Origin: CAIOSQ01 sp044359885
GTDB taxonomy: Bacteria > Pseudomonadota > Alphaproteobacteria > CACIAM-22H2
Reading direction: 5' to 3'
NCBI GenBank assembly: GCA_044359885.1
Contig: JBIKLI010000032.1
Location: 1 to 20,230 of the forward strand
DNA: 20,230 nucleotides
The first letter of the stretch is position 1. Each line of letters starts with the position of its first letter. Made by a program: the position numbers and the translations under genes. This document shows positions 1 to 7,484 of this stretch, in pieces. The notes beneath the pieces were generated by a model that saw nothing but the letters and a program-made list of their open reading frames with translations, did not search any database and was not told the origin of the DNA.

Positions 1-516
1 CAGGTCGGGGTGGCGCCGCGCGACGTCGTCGACATAGATGGCGCGCCCGTACTCCGCGACCGAATTGGCCGCGAAGGTCGTGCCCATGTGCATCGTCAGC
101 GGGATGTCGTGCCGCACCAGATACCGGTAGATCGGCTCCATGCGGGGATCGTTCAGGGACACGCCGTTGTAGATCGGACCGAACTTGACGCCCTTGAGCT
201 TCAGATCCTCGATGGCGTGCACCAGCAGGTCCATGCAGTTCGGCATCCGCGGATCGAGGCAGGCGAAGCCGACGAATTTGCCGGGATGCTTCGCCACCGC
301 CGCCGCGGTCACCTCGTCGTCGCCGTCGATCCCGGCGCTGTCCCCGTAGCGCAGCGAGAAGATGATCGCCTTGTCGACCTTCGCCATCGCCTGATGGAGG
401 GTGTCCGCGTCGGCCTTGATCCCGACGGAGCCCGGCCGTGCGAACTTCGTCTGCTCGCGGAACATCGGCGTGCAGTGCCGGTCTTCCCAGATGTTGACGT
501 GACAGTCGACGATCAT
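1..516 (-). CDS. Amidohydrolase family (amidohydrolase_2, TIM-barrel) protein, 3' end beyond the left edge
   Basis: The N-terminal 172 codons of a metal-dependent hydrolase or decarboxylase-like protein of the amidohydrolase_2 group (COG2159 type). It begins MIVDCHVNIW, the usual first-strand motif, although the family's HxH appears here as H6-V-N8. A later GFACLDPR segment (about residues 83-90), a GVKFGPIYNG segment (109-118) and LTMHMGTTF (140-148, with H143 a likely metal or substrate ligand) fit the family. The ATG lies inside the tctA stop as ATGA, so it is probably translationally coupled to the transporter operon. Inference: it acts on the imported organic acid or a product of it; the substrate cannot be read from the sequence. 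The family call is fairly secure and the reaction is unknown. Confidence 0.8.
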   Translation of the reverse strand, partial: MIVDCHVNIWEDRHCTPMFREQTKFARPGSVGIKADADTLHQAMAKVDKAIIFSLRYGDSAGIDGDDEVTAAAVAKHPGKFVGFACLDPRMPNCMDLLVHAIEDLKLKGVKFGPIYNGVSLNDPRMEPIYRYLVRHDIPLTMHMGTTFAANSVAEYGRAIYVDDVARRHPDL

Positions 517-2030
517 GCGGCAGTCCTCCTTGCGATGCTCCGCCAGGCCAGCCACGCGACCGGCAGGATCCAGATCGCGAGCGTGAGCCCGCCGAGCGTG
601 CCCGCGATCGGTCGCGCGAAAAGGCCGGGAATGTCGCCGCCGACCTTGATCATCGACAGCAGGAAATTCTCCTCGATCATCTTGCCCAGCACGAGGCCGA
701 GGATCGCGGGCGCGGTCGGGATCCCGTTCTCCTCGAAGAGATAGCCGATGATCCCCATGACCAGCATCACCCAGACATTGAACAGCGTGTTCTCGATCGC
801 GAAGGAGCCGACGACGCAAAACAGCAGGATGACGGGCATCAGCACCTCGCGCGGGACCGCCAGGATCCGGCGCGATGCCTTGATCATGGCCCAGCCGAAG
901 GGGATCATCAGCAGGTTGGCGAGGAAGAAGACCATGAAGAGCGCGTAGACGAGGTGCTGGCTGTTGAGGAACACAGTCGGCCCCGGCTGCATCCCCTTCA
1001 TGTAGAGGACGCCGATCACGATCGCCGTGATCGAGTCGCCGGGGATGCCGAACACCAGCGCCGGCACCCAGGCGCCGCCGAGCGCCGAGTTGTTCGCGGC
1101 GCCTGCGTCCACCAGCCCTTCGGGATGGCCGGTCCCGAACTTCTCGCGCTCCTTCGAGAACCGCTTCGAGACGGCGTAGCTGATCCACGCCGCGATGTCG
1201 GCCCCCGCCCCCGGCAGGGCGCCGATCAGGACGCCGATCAGGTTGCCGCGGAACATGTTGAGCTTGTAGCGCTTGAACAGTTCCCACTGGCCGCGGAACA
1301 CGGAGCCGATCTTCTGGGCCGCGATCTCCACGCGGCCGTGATTGGCGGTGACGTTGCGGATCAGTTCGGGCACTGCGAAGAACCCGACCAGCGCCGGCAC
1401 CAGATCGATGCCGCCGGTCAGGTTGATGTTGCCGAAGGTGAAGCGCGGCGTCCCGTGCACGACGTCGATCCCGACCTGGGCGACGCCCAGGCCGAAGCAC
1501 AGCGAGATGATCCCCTTGAGCGGATCGCCGCGCGAGACGAACACCGCGCAGGTCAGGCCCAGGCAGGCGAGCCAGAAATACTCGAAGGTCGAGAACTTGA
1601 GCGCGAACTCGGCCAGCGCCGGCGCGACCAGCGCCAGGGCCAGCGCGCCGAAAAGACCGCCGATCACCGAGAACACGAGGCAGGCGCCGAGCGCGACTTC
1701 GGCATGGCCCTTGCGGGTCATCGCATAGGCTTCGTCGGTATAGGCCGCCGAGGCCGGGGTGCCGGGGATCCGCAGAAGGACGCCCGGGACGTCGCCCGAG
1801 AAGATCGCCATCGCCGTGGCGGCGATGATCGCGCCGATCGCCGGCACCGGATCCATGAAGAACGTCACCGGCACGAGCAGCGCGGTGGCCATGGTCGCCG
1901 TCAGACCCGGGATCGCACCGAAGAACAGGCCGTAGAACGACGCCAGGAAGATGACCAGCAGCGTCGACGGGTCGAACACGAGCCAGAAGGCGCGGGCCAG
2001 ATTGGCCGTGTTCACGAAATCTTCGAGCAT
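513..2030 (-). CDS. tctA: Tripartite tricarboxylate transporter, large membrane subunit TctA
   Basis: 505 residues, the normal TctA length, with about a dozen hydrophobic segments. It carries the family's conserved GAIPGLTATMATALLVPVTF stretch (about residues 38-57) and LLRIPGTPASAAYTDEAYAM (about 85-104), which corresponds to the conserved PGTP region. In this family TctA forms the ion-driven transport channel in the inner membrane, with TctB as the small subunit and TctC delivering substrate from the periplasm. The gene starts 10 bp after the tctB stop, and its TGA overlaps the amidohydrolase ATG, so all are likely one transcript. The substrate is a carboxylate in characterised members; which one is transported here is unknown. 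Confidence 0.95.
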   Translation of the reverse strand: MLEDFVNTANLARAFWLVFDPSTLLVIFLASFYGLFFGAIPGLTATMATALLVPVTFFMDPVPAIGAIIAATAMAIFSGDVPGVLLRIPGTPASAAYTDEAYAMTRKGHAEVALGACLVFSVIGGLFGALALALVAPALAEFALKFSTFEYFWLACLGLTCAVFVSRGDPLKGIISLCFGLGVAQVGIDVVHGTPRFTFGNINLTGGIDLVPALVGFFAVPELIRNVTANHGRVEIAAQKIGSVFRGQWELFKRYKLNMFRGNLIGVLIGALPGAGADIAAWISYAVSKRFSKEREKFGTGHPEGLVDAGAANNSALGGAWVPALVFGIPGDSITAIVIGVLYMKGMQPGPTVFLNSQHLVYALFMVFFLANLLMIPFGWAMIKASRRILAVPREVLMPVILLFCVVGSFAIENTLFNVWVMLVMGIIGYLFEENGIPTAPAILGLVLGKMIEENFLLSMIKVGGDIPGLFARPIAGTLGGLTLAIWILPVAWLAWRSIARRTAA

Positions 2031-2040
2031 CGTCGCGCCC

Positions 2041-2517
2041 TCAGAACAGCTTGAAATAGGGGACGATGCCCCAGGGCAGCGGCACGAGCAGGATCTGGAC
2101 GAAGAACTGGTGGATGGCGAAGCTCGCGACGGCGGCGATGGCCAGCGCCGCCAGCGGCCGGCCCCAGAGCAGCCAGATCAGGGCCCAGAGCAGCAGCGGC
2201 GCCACGATGAGGAAGCCCAGGCCCTCGGACAGCAGCAGATAGGCGAGCAGAAAGGCGAAGACCGCGACGCCCTGCAGGATCAGCCGGGGACTCGACAGCC
2301 ACGGATCGAGATCGACCAGCCGCGCGCCGCGCCGGAAGGCGATCCCCTTGAGGATAAGGCCTATCGCCGCGAGGCCCATCACCGAGGCGACGATCGTCGG
2401 AAAGAAGCCGGGTCCGAATTTCTGGCCGGGCGGCGTGTGGAAACCCGCCGCGCTCTGGATGACGAAGGCGGACAGGGCGAGGAAGACCACGCCCAGTATG
2501 GCATCGTTGAAACGCAT
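2041..2517 (-). CDS. tctB: Tripartite tricarboxylate transporter, small membrane subunit TctB
   Basis: 158 residues with about four transmembrane segments (near residues 5-24, 40-60, 80-97 and 103-145, the last probably two helices). It shows the family signature FGPGFFP (about residues 34-40), the equivalent of YGPGFFP in other TctB proteins. TctB is poorly conserved, so position counts heavily: it sits between tctC and tctA, as in characterised tct operons. It is separated from tctC by 45 bp containing a strong hairpin and from tctA by only 10 bp. This suggests tctB and tctA are coupled while tctC may be expressed at a higher level. Confidence 0.92.
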   Translation of the reverse strand: MRFNDAILGVVFLALSAFVIQSAAGFHTPPGQKFGPGFFPTIVASVMGLAAIGLILKGIAFRRGARLVDLDPWLSSPRLILQGVAVFAFLLAYLLLSEGLGFLIVAPLLLWALIWLLWGRPLAALAIAAVASFAIHQFFVQILLVPLPWGIVPYFKLF

Positions 2518-2526
2518 GCTGATGAC

Positions 2527-2555
2527 CGGGGGCGGATCGCAGGGATCCGCCCCCG
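2527..2555 (-). promoter_or_regulatory. Intercistronic hairpin between tctC and tctB
   Basis: A perfect 12-bp inverted repeat (CGGGGGCGGATC paired with GATCCGCCCCCG) with a 5-nt loop fills most of the 45-bp gap between the tctC stop and the tctB ATG. There is no T-run after it. The likely role is as a 3' stability element or partial terminator that lets the binding-protein gene outnumber the membrane subunits, as known for other binding-protein transport operons. The structure is seen directly; the role is inferred. Confidence 0.7.
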
Positions 2556-2562
2556 CTCCCGT

Positions 2563-3537
2563 TCACTTCGCCAGGCCAAGCGCCTTCATGGTGTCGGACA
2601 TCGACTTTTCGTGCTGCTGCATGAAAGCGAGCGTGTCCCGGGAATTCAGCCACTTGGTGCCGAAATTGCGCTGGCGCATGCCGTTCTGGAACTCCTCGGA
2701 CTTCCAGATCTTCTCCAGCGTCGTCTCCAGCGTGCGCGCGATGTCGGCCGGCAGGCCCTTCGGCCCCGCGACCAGACGGAACGCGCCGCCTTCCATGTCG
2801 ATCCCCAGGGCCTCCTTGGCCGTCGGCACGTCCTGGAACGGCGCGCCCTGGCGGTTGGGCGAGATCACGTAGAGCGGGCGCAGCCGGCCCGCCTCGATCA
2901 GCGGCCGGCCTTCCGGCAGCGATCCCACCGCCATGTCGAGCCCGCCCGAGGCGAGATCCTGGTTGGTCAGCGCGCCGCCCGCCGACGGCACCATCACCGG
3001 CTTGGCCGGATCGATGCCGTAACGGATGAAGATCTCGGCGTTGGGAATGTGCCAGGAGCCGCCGCAGGACCCGCCGCAGCCGATCTTGAACTTGCCCGGA
3101 TCGGCCTTGAGCGCGTCGAGCGCGTCCTTGCCGGTCCTGAAGGGCGAGTTGACGTTGACCAGCAACGCCGCCGGGTCGACGTTGTAGATGGCGATGGGCG
3201 TGAACATCGTGTGGTTGATGTCGGCCTGCCCCATCATCCGCCACTGGAAGTAATTGTAGACGATGCCCAGCGTGTAGCCGTCGGGCCGCGCGGTCGCGAT
3301 CTGGGTGTGGCCGACGATGCCGCCGCCCTGGCCGTTGTTGACGACGTTGAAGGGCTGCTTGAGCTCGTCCTGCAGCTGCTTGGCCAGCAGCCGCGCCGTG
3401 CCGTCGGTGCCGCCGCCCGCCCCTGCCGGCACGATGATGGTCACCGGACGCTCGGGCCACGCGGCCTGCGCGGCCCCGGCCATGGCCAGCACCGACAGCG
3501 CGGCACCGGCGATCAGCGTCTTCAACGAAACTCGCAT
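2563..3537 (-). CDS. tctC: Tripartite tricarboxylate transporter, periplasmic substrate-binding protein (TctC/Bug family)
   Basis: 324 residues, the typical length of a Bug-family binding protein. An N-terminal signal peptide is visible: a short basic start (MRVSLK), a hydrophobic core to about residue 20, then AQA-AWPERPV with probable cleavage after AQA (about residue 25). WPERPVTIIVPAGAGGGTD (about 27-45) is the hallmark start of the mature protein, with the loop that contacts carboxylate ligands. Further conserved pieces include the RPDGYTLG-type segment near residue 84. A GGAGG ribosome site lies 4-5 nt before the ATG. It is the first gene of the tctCBA-amidohydrolase operon. The ligand is unknown; Bug proteins bind many carboxylates. 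Confidence 0.95.
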   Translation of the reverse strand: MRVSLKTLIAGAALSVLAMAGAAQAAWPERPVTIIVPAGAGGGTDGTARLLAKQLQDELKQPFNVVNNGQGGGIVGHTQIATARPDGYTLGIVYNYFQWRMMGQADINHTMFTPIAIYNVDPAALLVNVNSPFRTGKDALDALKADPGKFKIGCGGSCGGSWHIPNAEIFIRYGIDPAKPVMVPSAGGALTNQDLASGGLDMAVGSLPEGRPLIEAGRLRPLYVISPNRQGAPFQDVPTAKEALGIDMEGGAFRLVAGPKGLPADIARTLETTLEKIWKSEEFQNGMRQRNFGTKWLNSRDTLAFMQQHEKSMSDTMKALGLAK

Positions 3538-3633
3538 GTCTTCCTCCCGAACGCGGAATGGTTGTACGCGCAGGTTAGGACGTCGCCCGCCGGGGCGCCA
3601 GCCCGCCGATTGCGGCCCGCCGCTCGCGGCGCG

Positions 3634-4770
3634 TCAGGCCATGTCCGGCCAGGCGGGCAGATCGATCGCGCGTCCCTCGCGCGCCGAACGCTCCGCCGCC
3701 AATCCGATCGCGACGGCCTTCAGCCCGTCCGCCATCGTCACCTCGACGGTCGCGCCATCGAGAATCGCGCGGCGGAATCCGAGATGCTGGAAGTAGGTCG
3801 ACCCGTGATGATCGCCGGCGGCGAGCAGCCCGGCATCGACCTCGACGACCCGGCGCACCGGTGCCTTCGCTTCGCGCGGCGACAATTCGATCTCGGCGCG
3901 CCGCTCGAGGCCGCCGGGCCAGAACCGCGCCGGACCGGGGATGAAGACCTCGGCGCGGCCCGCGTCGCCGGTGGCGGTCAGGATCTCCTGCCAGTAGGCG
4001 CCGTCGGCGAACATGCACAGATCGAGCATCGCGCGGCGGCCGCCGCGGAAATCGACGATCGCATAGGCGTTGTCGAGGATGTCGGGAACCTTGCCGTCGT
4101 AGCGCTCGTCGCGATGGTTCACGTCCGCGGCCCCGGAGGCGTAGACCCTGACCGGCTCGTCGGCGACGATCAGCCGCATGAGATCGAAGAAATGGCAGCA
4201 TTTCTCCACCAGCGTGCCGCCGGTGCGCCGCGCGAATCGGTTCCAGTCGCCGACCTTGGGCAGAAACGGATAGCGATGCTCGCGGATCGCCAGCATGCGC
4301 AGATCGCCGACCGCGCCGTCGGCCAGCGCGCGCCGCAGCTCGGCGACCGGCGGCATGTAGCGGTATTCCATCGCCACCCAGACCGGCGCGCGATGCAGCG
4401 CCGCGGCGCGGGCGAGCGGCGCGATGTCCGCCTCGCGGGTGCAGACCGGCTTCTCGACCAGCACCGGCAGGGCGCGCGGCGCCGCGAAGATGTCGGCCAG
4501 GATCGGGGCATGGGTATCGTTGGGCGAAGCCACGACCAGCGCGTCGACCTCGCCGGAGGCCAGCAGCGCGTTGTGGTCGGCGAAGGCGCGCGGCGCGGAG
4601 CCGAACAGGCGCCCGGCTTCGGCCAGCGTCTCGGCAGCCGATCCGGCATCGGGATCGCTGAAGGCCGCGAGCGCAGAGCCGGGGATGAGGGCGAGGTTGC
4701 GCAGATGCTCGCGCCCCATCATGCCGGCGCCGATCAGGCCGTAGCGCAGGAGCGTCGCCGGGCGCGTCAC
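3634..4770 (-). CDS. Gfo/Idh/MocA family NAD(P)-dependent oxidoreductase
   Basis: 378 residues. The N-terminal Rossmann fold has GLIGAGMMGREH (11-22), an acidic-strand SDP (38-40), ASPNDTHAP (81-89) and the family EKPVC motif (106-110), whose lysine is the conserved catalytic or cofactor-contact residue. The C-terminal half has the substrate-site segment GGTLVEKCCHFFDLMR (about 184-199), where the histidine matches the conserved one of inositol and sugar dehydrogenases. The start is GTG, overlapping the hldE stop as GTGA, so translation is probably coupled to hldE. Inference: it oxidises or reduces a sugar or cyclitol, perhaps linked to surface-sugar metabolism given its neighbour, but the substrate is not determined. 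Confidence 0.88.
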   Translation of the reverse strand: MTRPATLLRYGLIGAGMMGREHLRNLALIPGSALAAFSDPDAGSAAETLAEAGRLFGSAPRAFADHNALLASGEVDALVVASPNDTHAPILADIFAAPRALPVLVEKPVCTREADIAPLARAAALHRAPVWVAMEYRYMPPVAELRRALADGAVGDLRMLAIREHRYPFLPKVGDWNRFARRTGGTLVEKCCHFFDLMRLIVADEPVRVYASGAADVNHRDERYDGKVPDILDNAYAIVDFRGGRRAMLDLCMFADGAYWQEILTATGDAGRAEVFIPGPARFWPGGLERRAEIELSPREAKAPVRRVVEVDAGLLAAGDHHGSTYFQHLGFRRAILDGATVEVTMADGLKAVAIGLAAERSAREGRAIDLPAWPDMA

Positions 4771-6266
4771 AGCTTGCCCGCCGCCTTGCCGACCAGCCGC
4801 GTCGTCGAATGTCCCCGCTCGAGATCGACCAGCACGACCCTGCCGCCCCAGGACTGCACCTCGCGCGCGCCGACGACCTTGTCGATCGTGTAGTCCGCGC
4901 CCTTCACCAGCAGATCAGGCCGCAGCTGCTGGATCAGCGCCAACGGCGTGTCCTCCGCGAAGATGACGACGCCGTCGACGCTGGCGAGCGAGGCCAGCAC
5001 GGTCGCGCGCGACGCCTCGTCCTGCAGCGGCCGGTCGTTGCCCTTCAGGCGCTTCACCGAGGCATCGGAGTTCGTGCCGACGATCAGCCGGTCGCAGGCC
5101 GCGCGCGCCTTGCGCAGAAGCGCGACATGCCCGGGATGGAGCAGATCGAAGACGCCGTTGGTGAAGCCGACCTTCAGGCCGAGCCGACGCCAGCGCTCCG
5201 CCTGTTCCTGCGCCTGCGACGCCGAGAAGATCTTGGCCTCGGAGGCGGCGTTCGCCTCGTGGACCAGCTCGTGTCGCAGCTCGTCGGGATGCACGACGGC
5301 CGTGCCGACCTTGGCGACGACGATCCCGGCGGCGATGTTCGACAGCATGGCGGCCTTGTCCGGCGCCGCGCCGACTGCGAGCGCCGCGGCGAAGGTGGCG
5401 ATCACGGTGTCGCCGGCTCCCGACACGTCGAAGACTTCGCGCGCCAGCGCAGGCAGCGTGACGCTGCCGCCCTTCGCCCGCACCAGGGTCATCCCGTCCT
5501 TGCCGCGCGTGCACAGCAGCGCCTCGAGGCCGAGCGCGCGGATCTGCCGGCGCGCGGCGCGTTCGATCTCGGCGAGGCCGTCGACGGGCAGCCCGGTCGC
5601 GGCTGCCAGTTCCTGCCGGTTGGGCGTCAGCAGCGTCGCGCCCTTGTAGCGGGTCCAGTTGCTGCCCTTGGGATCGACCAGCACGGGCTTGCGCGCCTTG
5701 CGCGCGGCGGCGATGACCGCGCGGGTGGTCGCCTCCCCGAGCACGCCCTTGGCGTAGTCGGAGAGCACGACGATGTCGCAGTCGCGGATCGACTCGCCGA
5801 CCACGCCCTCGAAGTCGTTCGCCGTCTCCGCCGAGAGCGGCGCCGTCGATTCGGTGTCGGCGCGCAGCAGCTGATGTCCGTCCGCGACGAACCGGGTCTT
5901 GATCGTCGTCGGCCGCTGGCGGTCGACCAGCAGATGCGGCTCGAGATTGCCCGATCCGCCGACGAGGCGCATGACGTCGTTGCCCGCCTGGTCGCTGCCG
6001 ACCACCGAGACGAACTGCGCCTGGACGCCCAGGCTGACCAGGTTGCGCACGACGTTGCCCGCCCCGCCCAGCATCGACTGCTCGCGCTCGACGCGGAAGA
6101 TCGGGATCGGCGCCTCGGGGCTGATGCGCTCGACCTTGCCGTAGACGAAGCGGTCGAGCATCACGTCGCCCACGCACAGCACGCGGGCCGCGCCCAGGCG
6201 TTCGATGATGTCGGCGAGGATCGTCGCGATGCCTGCGGCGCTCGCCGCCGCCCTGCCAGCCGTCAT
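4767..6266 (-). CDS. hldE: Bifunctional D-glycero-beta-D-manno-heptose-7-phosphate kinase / heptose 1-phosphate adenylyltransferase
   Basis: 499 residues, slightly longer than E. coli HldE (477). Residues about 25-335 form the ribokinase-type kinase: GGAGNV (67-72), the DPKGSNWTRYKG segment (198-209), TPNRQE (214-219) and the catalytic DVSGAGDT (280-287). Residues about 363-499 form the cytidylyltransferase-fold adenylyltransferase with GFTNGVFDLLHPGH (367-380), whose HxGH is the nucleotide-binding motif, and GTNSD (397-401). The two activities make ADP-activated heptose for the inner core of lipopolysaccharide. No other heptose gene (gmhA, gmhB, hldD, waa) lies in the window. Start: the ATG has AGGGA a few bases upstream. 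It follows the thiolase after a 48-bp gap and overlaps the oxidoreductase by 4 bp. Confidence 0.96.
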   Translation of the reverse strand: MTAGRAAASAAGIATILADIIERLGAARVLCVGDVMLDRFVYGKVERISPEAPIPIFRVEREQSMLGGAGNVVRNLVSLGVQAQFVSVVGSDQAGNDVMRLVGGSGNLEPHLLVDRQRPTTIKTRFVADGHQLLRADTESTAPLSAETANDFEGVVGESIRDCDIVVLSDYAKGVLGEATTRAVIAAARKARKPVLVDPKGSNWTRYKGATLLTPNRQELAAATGLPVDGLAEIERAARRQIRALGLEALLCTRGKDGMTLVRAKGGSVTLPALAREVFDVSGAGDTVIATFAAALAVGAAPDKAAMLSNIAAGIVVAKVGTAVVHPDELRHELVHEANAASEAKIFSASQAQEQAERWRRLGLKVGFTNGVFDLLHPGHVALLRKARAACDRLIVGTNSDASVKRLKGNDRPLQDEASRATVLASLASVDGVVIFAEDTPLALIQQLRPDLLVKGADYTIDKVVGAREVQSWGGRVVLVDLERGHSTTRLVGKAAGKL

Positions 6267-6314
6267 GTCGGTTCCCTGAATTGACGCGCAGCGTCCCCGT
6301 CGCGACCGCCCGCG

Positions 6315-7484
6315 TCACGCGCGCAGCGGTTCGAGGATCGAAACGTAGTTGGCGACCGCGGCGCCGCCCATGTTGAAGACGCCGGCCAGCCCCGCCTTCG
6401 GGACCTGCATCGCCCCGGCGGTGCCGGTCGCCTGCATCGCGGCCATGATGTGCATGGAGACGCCGGTGGCGCCGATCGGGTGGCCCTTCGCCTTGAGGCC
6501 GCCGGACGGATTGACCGGCAGCCGCCCGCCCTTCTCCGTGTCCCCGGCCAGGGCGATCCGGCCGCCTTCGCCCGGCGCGGCAAGGCCCATCGCCTCGTAC
6601 TGGATCAACTCCGCGATCGTGAAGCAGTCATGGGTCTCGACCAGGCGCAGATCGCCGACCGTGGTGCCCGCCGCGCGGTGGGCGTTCTGCCACGCGCGCG
6701 CGCAGCCTTCGAAGGCGACGATGTCGCGACGGCTCATCGGCAGGTAGTCGTTGACCTGGGCGCGGGCGCGGAAGGCGACCGCCTTGCCCAGCCGCAGCGC
6801 CGTCTCGACATCGGCCAGGACCAGGGCCGCCGCGCCGTCGGAGACGAGGCTGCAATCGGTCCGCCGCAGCGGTCCCGCCACCAGCGGATTGCGATCCGAA
6901 ACGGTGCGGCAGAACTGGAATCCCAGATCCTTGCGCAGTTGGGCATAGGGATTGTCGACGCCGTTGCGGTGGTTCTTGGCGGCGATCCGCGCCATGGCGT
7001 CGGACGGGTCGCCGTGGCGCTGGGCGTAGAGTTCGGCGATCCGTCCGAAGACGCCGGCGAAGCTCATCCCTTCGCGGTCCTCTTCCTTGACGTAGCTGGC
7101 CTTCATCAGGATGCCGCCGATCTGGTCGCCCGGCGTCTCGGTCATCTTCTCGACGCCGACGACCAGCACGATGCGCGCACGCCGGGCCTCGATCGCCGTG
7201 ATGCCCTGGTGGATCGCCGCGCTGCCGGTGGCGCAGGCGTTCTCCAGCCGCGTCGACGGCTTGAAGCGGAAGGCGTCGTCGGCCTGCAGCACCAGCGAGG
7301 ACGGGAAATCCTGCTTCACGAAACCCGCGCCCATGTGGCCGACCAGGATCTCGTCGACATCCGCGGGTGCAAGGCCCGCATCGTGCACGGCCTGGACGGC
7401 GACCTCCTTGACCAGCGCCTCGAGGTCCAGGCCTTCGCGCTTGCCGAAACGGCCATGGGCCCAGCCGACGATGCATGCCGTCAT
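6315..7484 (-). CDS. Thiolase family protein (SCP2-thiolase-like acetyl-CoA acyltransferase)
   Basis: 389 residues, the usual thiolase length. The reactive cysteine lies in ENACATG (C84), a histidine in ETHDCF (H285) and the second histidine in GHPIGATG (H335). The HDCF form and the absence of the C-terminal CxGGG cysteine (here FNMGG, 370-374) place it with SCP2-thiolase-like proteins rather than classical PhaA/FadA thiolases. It probably cleaves or forms a beta-ketoacyl-CoA, but such proteins are diverse. The frame stays open upstream to 7895, but that extension lies opposite pyrC codons and has no similarity; the ATG at 7484 is correct because the family N-terminus begins there and it overlaps the pyrC stop as ATGA. 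Coupling to pyrC is unusual. Confidence 0.9.
   Translation of the reverse strand: MTACIVGWAHGRFGKREGLDLEALVKEVAVQAVHDAGLAPADVDEILVGHMGAGFVKQDFPSSLVLQADDAFRFKPSTRLENACATGSAAIHQGITAIEARRARIVLVVGVEKMTETPGDQIGGILMKASYVKEEDREGMSFAGVFGRIAELYAQRHGDPSDAMARIAAKNHRNGVDNPYAQLRKDLGFQFCRTVSDRNPLVAGPLRRTDCSLVSDGAAALVLADVETALRLGKAVAFRARAQVNDYLPMSRRDIVAFEGCARAWQNAHRAAGTTVGDLRLVETHDCFTIAELIQYEAMGLAAPGEGGRIALAGDTEKGGRLPVNPSGGLKAKGHPIGATGVSMHIMAAMQATGTAGAMQVPKAGLAGVFNMGGAAVANYVSILEPLRA

Noticed and set aside
3538..3633. Candidate tctC promoter (TAACCT as -10) and GC-rich hairpins after the oxidoreductase stop
   Set aside because: No acceptable -35 element at the right distance, and the short GC inverted repeats are not better than expected for this base composition.
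1951..4893. A 980-codon open frame on the plus strand
   Set aside because: It lies opposite tctB, tctC and the oxidoreductase gene, is a low-complexity Arg/Asp/Gln/Ala-rich translation with no known motif, and is the expected antisense shadow in high-GC DNA.
4809..6284. A 491-codon open frame on the plus strand opposite hldE
   Set aside because: Its composition is the same low-complexity shadow type, while the opposite strand encodes a full HldE with all motifs.
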